DNA from: Actinomycetales bacterium JB111
GTDB lineage: Bacteria; Actinomycetota; Actinomycetes; Actinomycetales; Actinomycetaceae
Direction: 5' to 3'
Assembly (NCBI GenBank): GCA_900163555.1
Contig: FUHX01000043.1
Span: forward strand, 1-64,000
DNA: 64,000 nucleotides
The notes beneath the pieces are model-generated. The model searched no databases and had not been told where the DNA came from. It saw nothing but the letters and a program-made list of their open reading frames with translations. This document shows positions 35,504-44,291 of this stretch, piece after piece. Made by a program: the position numbers and the translations under genes. Each line of letters opens with the position of its first letter. Position 1 is the first letter of the stretch.

Positions 35504-36754
35504 CTACAGGACGCCCCAGCGGTCGATCGCGACCGCGAGCTCCTCGCTGTCCTTCGCCGCCTCCTTCACGGGCGTGCCTGAGACGGCGGCCTCGATCGCC
35601 GCGTGCATCGCCCGTACGCCGGCGCCCGCGCCCCCGGGGTGGCCCTGGATCGCGCCGCCGACGCCGAGGATGACCTCGGGGCCGATCTCGCTCAGGTAGC
35701 GCTCGACCGTGCCCGGGTGGACGCCGCCGCCGATGATCGGGGCGGTGGCCCTGAGTGCGAGCGACCCGGTGACGAGCGCGTTCGCGGTCTGGCGGTAGGA
35801 CGCGGGGCTCATCGGGTACCCGCCGTAGGGCGTGTTGACGAGGGCGAGGTCGGCGCCGGCGAGGCGCGCGAGGGTGCCGTTCGTCAGGGCGGCCGACATG
35901 CCCGTCGTCGGGTTCTCGTAGTACGGGGCCGAGCCGGCGAAGTGGCCGAGGATCGGCACGTCGACCGCCTCGGACAGCGCCTGCATCGAGCCGTACCCGA
36001 CGTTCGCGTAGGCCACCATGAGGCCCTCGGCGCCGGCGTCGACGGCCCGGCGGGCGGTGTCGAGCATCCGGTCGGGACGGTCGGTGATGTTGACGAAGTA
36101 CAGCGCGCGCCGCCCCGTCTCCTGGGCAGCCCGGTCGACGGCGTCGCGGTAGGCGCGCACGCGGTCCACCACCGGGGAGAAGGACGTGTTGCCGAGGAGC
36201 TCGTCGTCCTTGATGAGGTCCACCCCGCCGAGAGCCGTCTGGTAGACGATCTCGGCGCCCGCCTCCGGCGTCAGGCCCGTGCAGGGCTTGACCATGTTGA
36301 GCAGCAGCGGCCGGTCGGTCACGCCGACGAGCTCGCGCAGTCCGGCGGCGCCGAAACGGGGTCCCGCGAACTGCTCCACGAGGGGGTCGGGCAGCGTGAG
36401 CTTCACGAGCTTCGCCTGGACGGACGTCGACGCGTCGTTCCCGATGACCGTGGTCAACAGCTGCGGGATCGAGTCGCCGACGTTGACGGCGGGGATCGCG
36501 ATCGTCGCGAGGTACCAGGTGGCCGGGGCGTCGTCGACGAGGTCGGAGCCCGGGATCGGCTGGACGTCCACGACGCGGGCCTCGTGCCCCGCGCGCAGCT
36601 CGTCGGTGAGACCCGGCACCGGCAGCCACGTGCCGGTGGACTGGCCGACGGCGAACTTGCGCACGATCTCGTGGGCGTCCGCGCCCGCGCCGATCTGCAG
36701 CACGTAGGAGGCGAGGATGGCGTCGTCGGTGGGAAGTGCCGGAGGTGTGCTCAC
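35504..36754 (-). CDS. RuBisCO-like protein (form IV)
   Basis: 416 residues, the length of RuBisCO large-subunit-like proteins. The N-terminal alpha/beta domain (1-130) precedes a TIM barrel. The barrel keeps KPCTGLTPEAG (Lys156, the place of RuBisCO Lys175) and GGVDLIKDDEL (Lys182, Asp184 and Glu185: the carbamylated-Lys and metal-ligand site). It also keeps the phosphate-binding GGGVHPGTV and GVGGAIQGHPGGAGAG. The second Lys of KPK is Cys, and the loop-6 lysine is missing (ALVNTPYGGYP), so it should not fix CO2. Form IV proteins enolise or isomerise phosphorylated sugars, or act as transcarboxylase/hydrolase in apionate pathways. GAAGGAGC precedes GTG 36754. The HAD gene upstream is on the same strand. 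Confidence 0.93.
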   Translation of the reverse strand: MSTPPALPTDDAILASYVLQIGAGADAHEIVRKFAVGQSTGTWLPVPGLTDELRAGHEARVVDVQPIPGSDLVDDAPATWYLATIAIPAVNVGDSIPQLLTTVIGNDASTSVQAKLVKLTLPDPLVEQFAGPRFGAAGLRELVGVTDRPLLLNMVKPCTGLTPEAGAEIVYQTALGGVDLIKDDELLGNTSFSPVVDRVRAYRDAVDRAAQETGRRALYFVNITDRPDRMLDTARRAVDAGAEGLMVAYANVGYGSMQALSEAVDVPILGHFAGSAPYYENPTTGMSAALTNGTLARLAGADLALVNTPYGGYPMSPASYRQTANALVTGSLALRATAPIIGGGVHPGTVERYLSEIGPEVILGVGGAIQGHPGGAGAGVRAMHAAIEAAVSGTPVKEAAKDSEELAVAIDRWGVL

Positions 36755-36852
36755 GTCGTCGTGCTCCTTCGTGGGGTGACTGCTGCGTGGGGCGGCGCGA
36801 TCGCGCGCCGGCGGGATGCGGCCGGGCCCTCGGCCGCATCCCGGGGTGCGTG

Positions 36853-37671
36853 CTAGGCGGCGCTCTCGTGGGCGTCGGCAAGCTGCTCGAGGACGACGGC
36901 GACGCCGTCCTCCTCGTTGCTCGGGGCCACGGCCTTCGCGACGGCCTTGACCGAGTCGCGGGCGTTGCCCATGGCGACCGGGACGCCGATGCGGCTGAGG
37001 AACGGGACGTCGTTGCCGCCGTCGCCCATGCCGAGGACGGACTCCGGCGCGATCGAGTACCGCTCGAGCAGGTCGCTCAGCGCGTTCCACTTGTTCGAGC
37101 CCTCGGCGACGAACTCGTAGAAGCAGTACATCGAGCGCGCGGCCTCGGGGAACTTCTCGAGAACCGTCGACCGGTGCGTGTCAAGCAGGTCCTTGGTGCC
37201 GAACAGCATGACCTTCGTGACGTCGTCGGGCAGGTTCGTCGAGTCGCCGACGAGGATGTCGGTCTCGTTGAGGTCGGTGAGCATGTCCGAAATCGGGCCG
37301 TGGTGCTCCACGTAGATGTCGTGCTCCGTCCACCACGTGACGTCCATGCCGAGCTCGTGGCCGAGGTCGACGATGCCGCGGACCATGTCGTGGTTCATCG
37401 GGCGGAGGACGACGTTCTTGTCCTCGACCGGGTCGAAGGTGATCGCCCCGTTGTTGCTCACCACGAGGTTCGTCAGGCCGATCTCGCGGGCGAGGTCCAG
37501 GACGTTGCGGCGGGCGCGGCCGGTGAGGAGGAAGACCGGGAGCCCGAGCTCGGACACGCGGCGCAGCGCGAGGATCGTCCGCTCCGGGATGACGTGGTCG
37601 TCGTGGGAGAGCGTGCCGTCGACGTCGAGCCCGACCGCTCGCACGGTCCGCAGGGTCTCAGGGGTGAGCAT
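36853..37671 (-). CDS. HAD-superfamily phosphatase, Cof type
   Basis: 272 residues, HAD subfamily IIB. Motif I is GLDVDGTLS (Asp16 nucleophile, Asp18). Motif II is FLLTGR, the C2 cap occupies about 85-195, and the last motifs are SNKWNALSDLL and MGDGGNDVPFL. Cof-type enzymes dephosphorylate sugar phosphates or related compounds. It lies 98 bases upstream of the RuBisCO-like gene on the same strand and is divergent from the glycerol-kinase-like gene, so it is probably the first gene of the RuBisCO-like transcript. Confidence 0.9.
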   Translation of the reverse strand: MLTPETLRTVRAVGLDVDGTLSHDDHVIPERTILALRRVSELGLPVFLLTGRARRNVLDLAREIGLTNLVVSNNGAITFDPVEDKNVVLRPMNHDMVRGIVDLGHELGMDVTWWTEHDIYVEHHGPISDMLTDLNETDILVGDSTNLPDDVTKVMLFGTKDLLDTHRSTVLEKFPEAARSMYCFYEFVAEGSNKWNALSDLLERYSIAPESVLGMGDGGNDVPFLSRIGVPVAMGNARDSVKAVAKAVAPSNEEDGVAVVLEQLADAHESAA

Positions 37672-37803
37672 GGGGTCCCAATCTTCGCTGGACGAGCCCG
37701 ATTTCTCGGCGGGCTTTCTGTCTCCGGTGCGGGATGGACGTGCACGTTCGTGCGCCCATCCGCCCGTTTCGCACGGGATCAGGTTACCCCGACGGCGACG
37801 CGC

Positions 37804-37854
37804 CTAGACAACCCCGGACAAGCATTGACAGGTGCACCCCAGGTCACCTAGTTT
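37804..37854 (+). promoter_or_regulatory. Promoter of the glycerol-kinase-like gene with possible GntR half-site
   Basis: TTGACA (37825-37830), an 18-base spacer and TAGTTT (37849-37854), one of the clearest promoters in the window. CTAGACAA at 37804-37811, just upstream, resembles half of the GntR-associated motif (TATAGACAAGT) found elsewhere in the island. Confidence 0.6.
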
Positions 37855-37906
37855 CCGAGCGCATGGCACCCCCGTGCCGACTTCAACGGAGAGGTAAGGA
37901 CTTCAC

Positions 37907-39403
37907 ATGACTAGGTACATCCTGGGTATCGACGAGGGCACCACCAGCGCCCGTGCATTCGTCATCGACGAGGACACCAACGTCGTCGGCTTCGGACAGG
38001 CGGAACTGACTCAGCACTACCCCCAGCCCGGCTGGATCGAGCACAACCCCAAGGAGATCCTGGCGACCCAGCTCGAGGTCATCCGCGCCGCCCTGCGCGA
38101 CGCGAACATCCAGCCGAGCGACCTCTCCACCATCGGTCTCACCAACCAGCGCGAGACCGCGCTCGTGTGGGACAAGGAGACCGGCGAGCCGATCTACAAC
38201 GCGGTCGTCTGGGCGTCCCGCCACTCGACCCCCGTGGTGGAGAAGTGGGTGGCCGAGGGCCTCGGCGACCTCATCCAGGAGCGCACGGGCCTCATCCCGG
38301 ACGCCTACTACTCGGGCTCGAAGATCCGCTGGATCCTCGACAAGGTCCCGGGCGCGCAGGCGCGGGCCGAGGCCGGCGAGCTCCTCGCGGGCACCATCGA
38401 CACGTGGCTGATCTGGAACCTCACGGGCCGCACCCGGTTCGTCACCGAGGTCTCCAACGGCTCGCGCACGATGATGATGAACATCAACACGCTCGACTGG
38501 GACGACGAGCTCCTCGGCCACTACGGCATCCCCCGCCGCATGCTGCCCGAGATCATCGAGTCCAACGGCGACTTCGGCTCGGTCGAGGCCACCTTCGGCT
38601 CCGACGTGCGGATCACCGGCGTCCTCGGCGACCAGCAGGCCGGGCTCTTCGGCCAGGCCGCGTACCGCAAGGGCCTGTCGAAGATGACGTACGGCACCGC
38701 CGGTGTCCTCAACATCAACTCTGGATCCGAGGTGCAGCCGATCCCCGGCATCACCCCCTCCGTCGGCTGGAAGGTCAACGGTGAGGTCTCCTACGAGGTC
38801 GAGGGCGTCCTGTTCTCGCAGGGCAAGACGATGCAGTGGCTGCGCGACGATCTGCAGCTCATCCACGCCGCCCCGGACTCCGAGTGGTACGCCGGCCAGG
38901 TGCCGAGCACCGACGGCGTGTATCTCGTCCCGGCCTTCACCGGCCTCGCGGCCCCGCACTGGGACCCGCACGCCCGTGCCGCCATCATCGGCATGAGCAA
39001 CGCAACCTCGCGCCTGCACGTGATCCGCGCGGGCGTGGAGTCGATGGTCTACCAGACCCGCGACATGGTCGAGGCCGCCTACGACCACGGCAACGGTGTC
39101 TCGCTCGACGAGCTCCGCGTCGACGGTGGTGCCGTGAAGAACAACCTCCTGTGCCAGCTGCAGGCGGACATCCTCGGCATCCCGGTCGTGCGTCCGAAGA
39201 ACTCCGAGGCCACGATCTTCGGCGCCATGCTCCTCGCGGGCCTCGGCTCCGGGATCTACGCCAGCTTCGACGAGCTCGAGGCCAAGTGGGCCGTCGACCG
39301 CGTGTTCGAGCCCGACATGGACCGCGCGCAGGCCGACGAGATGTACGACGGCTGGCTGCGCGCCGTCGAGCTCACGAAGGGCTGGGCGAAGCCGAAGGCC
39401 TGA
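37907..39403 (+). CDS. Glycerol-kinase-like FGGY carbohydrate kinase
   Basis: 498 residues, closest by eye to GlpK. It has GIDEGTTSARAFVID, LTNQRETALVWDKETG (the Arg-Glu pair that holds glycerol), VVWASRH, DAYYSGSKIRWILD, VLGDQQAGLFGQ (catalytic Asp) and VDGGAVKNNLLCQLQADIL. Differences from GlpK in the pocket region (VVWASRHST for VVWQCRRT, MSNATSRLHVI) suggest a related polyol or ketose may be used instead of glycerol. AAGGA sits 7 bases before the ATG. It is divergent from the HAD and RuBisCO-like genes and ends at a textbook terminator. Confidence 0.92.
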   Translation: MTRYILGIDEGTTSARAFVIDEDTNVVGFGQAELTQHYPQPGWIEHNPKEILATQLEVIRAALRDANIQPSDLSTIGLTNQRETALVWDKETGEPIYNAVVWASRHSTPVVEKWVAEGLGDLIQERTGLIPDAYYSGSKIRWILDKVPGAQARAEAGELLAGTIDTWLIWNLTGRTRFVTEVSNGSRTMMMNINTLDWDDELLGHYGIPRRMLPEIIESNGDFGSVEATFGSDVRITGVLGDQQAGLFGQAAYRKGLSKMTYGTAGVLNINSGSEVQPIPGITPSVGWKVNGEVSYEVEGVLFSQGKTMQWLRDDLQLIHAAPDSEWYAGQVPSTDGVYLVPAFTGLAAPHWDPHARAAIIGMSNATSRLHVIRAGVESMVYQTRDMVEAAYDHGNGVSLDELRVDGGAVKNNLLCQLQADILGIPVVRPKNSEATIFGAMLLAGLGSGIYASFDELEAKWAVDRVFEPDMDRAQADEMYDGWLRAVELTKGWAKPKA

Positions 39404-39430
39404 GCCCTCCCGCGCCCATGACAGAGGGGT

Positions 39431-39470
39431 GGATCCCCGGCACGCACCGTGCCGGGGATCCCCCCTTTTT
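39431..39470 (+). terminator. Rho-independent terminator with T-tract
   Basis: Perfect 14-bp arms (39431-39444 and 39448-39461) around CAC, followed by CCCCTTTTT. It is the only terminator in the window with a clear T run. Confidence 0.9.
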
Positions 39471-39725
39471 CGTACCCTCCGCCTCCGCGCCACCGTCCCC
39501 GCCTCCGCCTCCGCCACCGGTTCCGTGACGTAGGAACGGAGCACGCCAGGGAGGAACGAAATGTTCCGACGTCGCGGGCCCAGTTTCTCCCTCACCGGCC
39601 CTCCCTCTCCCCCTGCCCCGGCGCGACTGGTGGGACCCATCTGGCACGTTTCCGGCGCAGAGCGCGCCGATTGGGTCCCACCAGTAGGGGTTCGGGCAGG
39701 GCGGAGCGGGACAGATCCAGGAACG
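39471..39725. other. Intergenic stretch with nested inverted repeats
   Basis: No gene seen. ACTGGTGGGACCCA (39624-39637) pairs exactly with TGGGTCCCACCAGT (39670-39683), and CGGCGC/GCGCCG (39651-39656, 39662-39667) pairs inside it. A smaller GGAACGAAATGTTCC-like hairpin lies near 39552. The function is unknown; it could be an RNA structure, a cruciform or a protein-binding site. Confidence 0.55.
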
Positions 39726-39766
39726 ACGAAGCCCCCGAGCCGCTTCCGCGGCGCCGGGGGCTTCGT
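39726..39766 (-). terminator. Hairpin downstream of the E2 gene
   Basis: 12-bp arms ACGAAGCCCCCG / CGGGGGCTTCGT (39726-39737, 39755-39766), 8 bases beyond the E2 stop on the minus strand. Confidence 0.65.
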
Positions 39767-39774
39767 GGATCCGA

Positions 39775-41064
39775 TCAGGCGAGGATCTGCGTGGGGTTCT
39801 CGATGATCTCGCGCAGCCGCTTGAAGAACGTCGCGGCGAGCGCGCCGTCCACCGGGCGGTGGTCGACCGACAGCGTGAGCGACACGACCGAGGCCGCACG
39901 GACCTCGCCGTCGTCGTCGATCACGGCGACCTTGCGGGCCGCACCGACGGCGAGGATGCCGGCCTGCGGCGGGTTGAGGATGGCCGAGAACTCGTCCACC
40001 CCGAACATGCCCAGGTTCGTGACCGTGAACGACCCGCCCACGAGCTCGTCCTGCTTGAGCCCGCTGCCGCTCGCCCGCTCGGCGAAGTCCTTGATCTCCT
40101 TCGAGATCGAGGTCAGCGAGCGCTCGTCCGCGTTCCGGACGACCGGCGTGACCAGGCCCTTCTCCGAGGCGATCGCCACGGCGACGTCGGAGCGCTCGTA
40201 CCGGCGCACGAAGTCGTCCGACCACGTCACGTTCATCTCGGGCACGTCCTGCAGCGCGCGGGCCACGGCCCGCACGAAGAAGTCGTTGACCGAGACGCGC
40301 GTGGGTGCGCCCTCGTTGATCTCCTTGCGCAGCGCGAGCAGGCGGTCGACCTGCACGTCACCCTTGAGGTAGAAGTGCGGGGCCAGCTGCTTGCTCTCCT
40401 GCAGGCGCGAGGCCACGAACCGCCGGATCTTGCTGTGCGGGACGTCCTCGTAGCCCCCCGACGACGGCGCGGGCGCCGGTGAGGCGGGCACCGTCACCGG
40501 TGCGGCGGGAGCCGCCGCGGCCGGGGCCGCCGCCTGGGCGCCGCCGGCGGCGATGGCCGCCTCGACGTCCTTGCGGACGATGCGCCCGTTCGGGCCGCTG
40601 CCCGTGAGGGTGGCGATGTCGAGGTTGTTCTCGCGCGCGATCTTCCGTGCGATCGGGCTGGAGAAGATGCGTCCGCCGTGGGCGGCCGACGACGTAGCGG
40701 ACTCGCTCGCCGCCGCGGGGGCGGGCGCGGCCGGCGCTGCCGGCTCAGCCGGAGCGGCGGGTGCCGGTGCCGCCGGGGCGCCCCCGAGCTGGGCGACGAG
40801 GTCGTCGCCTGCGGCGGCGTCGTCGCCCTCCTCGAGGAGCACGGCGATCGGGTCGGACACGCCGACCGTCGCCCCGTCCTCGACGAGGAGCGCGTGGACG
40901 ACCGCGTCGGAGTCCACCTCGATGTCGACGACAGCCTTCTCGGTCTCGACCTCGGCGACGGCGTCGCCGGCGGAGACCGAGGCGCCCGCCTCGACGGACC
41001 ACTGGCTGAGGATCGCTGTGTCCGCGTCGGCGGAGACGCTGGGCATCCGGAGGAATTTAGCCAT
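39775..41064 (-). CDS. 2-oxoacid/acetoin dehydrogenase E2 acyltransferase
   Basis: 429 residues in E2 order. A lipoyl domain has the lipoylated lysine in EVETEKAVVDIE (Lys43). An Ala/Pro linker (about 93-130) leads to a subunit-binding domain SSPIARKIARENNLD ... GRIVRKDV (about 134-168), then a second Ala/Pro linker and the catalytic domain, which ends with SVDHRPVDGALAATFF (His402, Asp406). It moves an acyl group from E1-lipoate to CoA. One lipoyl domain is typical of acetoin or branched-chain complexes. AGAGGT precedes the ATG. It lies 32 bases after the E1 gene; no E3 gene is in the window, so a housekeeping lipoamide dehydrogenase probably serves. Confidence 0.93.
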   Translation of the reverse strand: MAKFLRMPSVSADADTAILSQWSVEAGASVSAGDAVAEVETEKAVVDIEVDSDAVVHALLVEDGATVGVSDPIAVLLEEGDDAAAGDDLVAQLGGAPAAPAPAAPAEPAAPAAPAPAAASESATSSAAHGGRIFSSPIARKIARENNLDIATLTGSGPNGRIVRKDVEAAIAAGGAQAAAPAAAAPAAPVTVPASPAPAPSSGGYEDVPHSKIRRFVASRLQESKQLAPHFYLKGDVQVDRLLALRKEINEGAPTRVSVNDFFVRAVARALQDVPEMNVTWSDDFVRRYERSDVAVAIASEKGLVTPVVRNADERSLTSISKEIKDFAERASGSGLKQDELVGGSFTVTNLGMFGVDEFSAILNPPQAGILAVGAARKVAVIDDDGEVRAASVVSLTLSVDHRPVDGALAATFFKRLREIIENPTQILA

Positions 41065-41096
41065 CTGTCATGACCTCTCTAAGTCCGTGCGATCGA

Positions 41097-43268
41097 TCAG
41101 AGGGACCGCAGGGCGGCCACGATGTCATCGGTCTTCGCAAGCGCGGCAGCCTCGAGCACGCGGGAGATGCTCGGGGACGCCTCGCCGCCGTGGACGCGCT
41201 CGATCGGCGCGTCCAGCCAGTCGAAGAACCGACGCTGGATCTCGTCGGCGAGCCAGCCGCCGTACGAGGTGCCGAGCGAACCCTGCTCGACGATGAGGAC
41301 CTTGTTGGTCTTGCGGATCGACTCACCGATCGTGTCCCAGTCGATGCTGGCCATGTCGAGCCAGCGCAGGTCGATGACCTCGCCGTCGACGCCGGCCTCC
41401 TCGACCGCCTCGAGGGCGCGGTGGACCATCGACAGGTAGCTGATGACCGTGACGTCGGAGCCGGCGCGACGGATGGCCGCCTGGCCGACGGGCAGGCAGA
41501 AGTCGAAGTCCTCCTTCGGCGCCGTCATCGTCTCCTTGTACAGGTCGGAGTCGTGCTCGAGCACCGCGACCGGGTCCTTCAGGCGCATCGCGGCGTTGAG
41601 CAGGCCGACGTACTCCAGCGGGGAGGACGGGGCGATGATGCGCCAGCCGACGGACGTGGCGAGGATGCCCGCCGGGTCCATCGAGTGCTGCGAGCCGTAG
41701 CCGGTCTTCGTGCCGATCTTGATGCGCATGGCCATCGCCATGTCGTGGTCGCCACCGAACATGTGGCGGGCCTTGGCGATCTGGTTGAAGATCTGGTCGG
41801 CCGCGACCCAGATGAAGTCCGCGTACATGAGCTCGACGACCGGGTAGTAGCGGCCGTCCAGGGCAACGCCGCCGCCGAGACCGGTGAACGCGGCCTCCGA
41901 GATCGGGGTGCCGAGCGTGCGGTCCGGGAAGTCCACCGCGAGGCTCTTGGTCGCGCCGCGGGATCCGCCGTTGAGCTTGTGGACGTCCTCACCGAGAACC
42001 ATGATCGAGTCGTCCTCGGACATGCGGCGGTGCATCGTCTCCGCGACGACCTCGACGAACTTGCGCTCCTCGAGCTCGTCCGGCGCGAAGTCCGCGATCT
42101 CGCGGACCTTCGCGTCGCCGAGGTCCTCGGGGCCGCGGATGCCGACGTCGATGAAGCCCGGGTCCGGCCACAGCTCGGGACGGATGCGGTTGGTGCCCGG
42201 CTTGCCCTCGGGGTCCGGCTCGACGAGCTCGGCGGCCACCTCGGCCATGACCTTCTTCGAGGTCTTGCGCAGGCCGGCGATCTCCTCGTCCGTCAGCAGG
42301 CCGCGGCGCTTCAGCTGCGCGTCCATCTGCGCGATCGGGTCGCGGTCCTTCCAGGACTGCTCCTCGTCCTTCGTGCGGTAGCCGAAGGCGCTGCCCGGGA
42401 ACGGGCCGTTCTGGTGGAAGTGACGGTAGGTGTCGACCTCGATGACGGTCGGGCCACCACCGGAGCGCATGACCTCGAGGGCCTCCTGCATCGCCAGGTA
42501 GACGGCGACGGTGTCCATGCCGTCGACTTTCCAGGACGGGATGCCGAAGCCCGGACCACGACCGGACAGGCGGCTCTCGCCGGTGGCCTCGGTGTCCGTG
42601 GTGGACACGGCGTAGTGGTTGTTCTCGATGAAGAAGCAGACCGGGAGCTTCCAGGCGGCCGCGAGGTTCATCGTCTCGAGGACGGAACCGATGTTGACGG
42701 CGCCGTCGCCGAAGTAGGTCACCGACACGTTGTCCGTGCCGGCGTGCTTGGCGGACCAGCCGAAGCCGGACGCGAACGGGACGGCACCGCCGACGATCGC
42801 GTTGGTGCCCATGGCACCGGCTTCCTTCCACTGCAGGTGCATCGACCCGCCGCGGCCGCGGCAGTAGCCCTGCGCGAGGCCGGCGATCTCCGCGAGGCTG
42901 CGGCGCAGCACCGTGCGGATCTCGTCCGACACGCCGCCGAGGATGTCGAAGCCGCCCGGGGCCACGTAGCCGAAGGCCTTCGCGAGGAACTGGTGGTGGC
43001 CGCGGTGCGATCCGTTGACGAAGTCTCCGCCCACGAGCGGGAAGCCCGAACCGACGGCTCCACCCTCCTGGCCGATGCTGGAGTGCGCGGGACCGTTGAT
43101 GAGCTTCTGCCCGGCGAGGTCCAGCACCTCCTCCTCGAAGGCGCGGATCAGGTGAAGCTGCGTCGCCATCGCGACGAGCGTCTCCTTGTCGATCGCGTCC
43201 CAGTCCTCATCGGTCGTGGTCAGCTCAACCCAGGGGGCTGAAGCCTCGAGAGCCGTCTTCTTTGCCAT
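41097..43268 (-). CDS. Fused E1 alpha/beta subunit of a thiamine-dependent dehydrogenase
   Basis: 723 residues. Residues about 30-340 are E1-alpha with RGRGGSMHLQWKEAG and the thiamine-diphosphate motif GDGAVNIGSVLETMNLA (about 186-202). Residues about 385-723 are E1-beta with VLGEDVHKLNGGSRGATKSL, GTPISEAAFTGLGGGVAL, ADFIWVAADQIFNQIAKARH and VEQGSLGTSYGGWLADEI. Separate genes are usual; fusion is less common. The substrate could be a 2-oxoacid or, as in acetoin dehydrogenase, a hydroxyketone that is cleaved. Start ATG 43268 (MAKKTALE). It is divergent from the GntR gene, with a shared operator-like motif between. Confidence 0.93.
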   Translation of the reverse strand: MAKKTALEASAPWVELTTTDEDWDAIDKETLVAMATQLHLIRAFEEEVLDLAGQKLINGPAHSSIGQEGGAVGSGFPLVGGDFVNGSHRGHHQFLAKAFGYVAPGGFDILGGVSDEIRTVLRRSLAEIAGLAQGYCRGRGGSMHLQWKEAGAMGTNAIVGGAVPFASGFGWSAKHAGTDNVSVTYFGDGAVNIGSVLETMNLAAAWKLPVCFFIENNHYAVSTTDTEATGESRLSGRGPGFGIPSWKVDGMDTVAVYLAMQEALEVMRSGGGPTVIEVDTYRHFHQNGPFPGSAFGYRTKDEEQSWKDRDPIAQMDAQLKRRGLLTDEEIAGLRKTSKKVMAEVAAELVEPDPEGKPGTNRIRPELWPDPGFIDVGIRGPEDLGDAKVREIADFAPDELEERKFVEVVAETMHRRMSEDDSIMVLGEDVHKLNGGSRGATKSLAVDFPDRTLGTPISEAAFTGLGGGVALDGRYYPVVELMYADFIWVAADQIFNQIAKARHMFGGDHDMAMAMRIKIGTKTGYGSQHSMDPAGILATSVGWRIIAPSSPLEYVGLLNAAMRLKDPVAVLEHDSDLYKETMTAPKEDFDFCLPVGQAAIRRAGSDVTVISYLSMVHRALEAVEEAGVDGEVIDLRWLDMASIDWDTIGESIRKTNKVLIVEQGSLGTSYGGWLADEIQRRFFDWLDAPIERVHGGEASPSISRVLEAAALAKTDDIVAALRSL

Positions 43269-43406
43269 TTTGCGCCCATCTCGATCTGGTCGTGGTGCCG
43301 TCATTGGCCGTTAGCACACTGCGTGACGTGTCCGCGCGCGGGGAGGGCATCTCGCCGTGCGGGGGGTTCCGCCGGGCAGGCCCGACGGCGTCTCGACGTG
43401 CTCGCG

Positions 43407-43438
43407 ACACTACCCGCACTATACATCTATAGACAAGT
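43407..43438 (-). promoter_or_regulatory. E1 promoter with GntR-type operator motif
   Basis: On the minus strand TTGTCT (43436-43431), 18 bases, TAGTGT (43412-43407). The motif ACTTGTCTATAGATGTATAG (43438-43419, then T) overlaps the -35 region and spacer. It matches 15 of 21 positions of the motif before the aldolase gene, and its first ten bases recur before the FGGY kinase gene. It lies between E1 and the divergent GntR gene, so auto-control is likely. Confidence 0.6.
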
Positions 43439-43541
43439 GAAGATCTGTCCGTCCGACGCTAGGATGTTCGGACACAACACCACGTCGGGGGCGACGCAGC
43501 TCCCGTCGCAGGCTACCGCGCAACCGACCGAGGACACATCG

Positions 43542-44276
43542 ATGACCGAGACGCTCTCTCGCACCGGCCCCACTCCCATGTACGTGCAGCTGACGAACAT
43601 CCTGCGCGACAAGATCGAGGCCGGCGAGTGGTCTGTCAACGAGAAGATCCCTTCCGAGAACGCGCTCAACCAGATGTACGGCATCTCCCGCATGACCGCC
43701 CGTCAGGTGCTGGCACAGCTCGTCAACGAGGGGCTTCTCTTCCGCGTGCAGGGCAAGGGCACGTTCGTGGCGCCCAGGAAGATCGCCACGCGCTCCCCCT
43801 CCTACAAGGGCATCCGCGAGCAGCTGGAGCAGATGGGCTACCAGACCGCGACCGAGCTCCTCAGCGAGGAGGTCATCGTGGCGGACCGCCATCTGTCCGC
43901 CCGTCTCGCGCTGCCCGAGGACGAGCCGGTGCACAAGATCCGCCGCCTGCGCACGGTGGACGGGGAGCCGATCAGCCTGCACGAGTCCTACATCCCGCAG
44001 CGCCTCGCGCCCGGCCTGTTCGAGCACGACGCCGCGAGCCAGCAGCTCTGCGTGATCCTCGAGCGGGAGTTCGACCTCGAGATGGGTCACATCATCGAGA
44101 CGCTCGAGTCCGCCTCGCCGACCAACGAGGACGCCAAGCTGCTCGGCGTGCACCGCAGCACTCCCCTGCTCGTCCTGCGCCAGGAGATCTCCAGCCCCAC
44201 GGGTCAGCGCTTCGAGTACTCGAAGATCACGTTCCGCGGCGACAAGGTCCGTCTCACCTTCGAGTACGACCAGTAG
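43542..44276 (+). CDS. GntR-family regulator, HutC subfamily
   Basis: 244 residues. The N-terminal winged helix (about 12-78, YVQLTNILRDKIEAGEWSV, SENALNQMYGISRMTARQVL, GLLFRVQGKGTFVA) is followed by a UTRA ligand domain (about 95-240, with VHKIRRLRTVDGEPISLHES and FRGDKVRLTFEYD). UTRA proteins bind phosphorylated sugars or small acids. GAGGAC precedes ATG 43542; an in-frame ATG at 43464 would add 26 residues. It sits in the middle of the island, divergent from E1/E2, and is the best candidate to control the whole set. Confidence 0.93.
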   Translation: MTETLSRTGPTPMYVQLTNILRDKIEAGEWSVNEKIPSENALNQMYGISRMTARQVLAQLVNEGLLFRVQGKGTFVAPRKIATRSPSYKGIREQLEQMGYQTATELLSEEVIVADRHLSARLALPEDEPVHKIRRLRTVDGEPISLHESYIPQRLAPGLFEHDAASQQLCVILEREFDLEMGHIIETLESASPTNEDAKLLGVHRSTPLLVLRQEISSPTGQRFEYSKITFRGDKVRLTFEYDQ

Positions 44277-44291
44277 CGCGGCCCCGCGCGC

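Noticed and set aside
36840-37900. Possible sugar-transport gene in the island
   Set aside because: Only the HAD phosphatase is supported here; I saw no permease-like frame with repeated hydrophobic segments anywhere between 35.5 and 52.6 kb.
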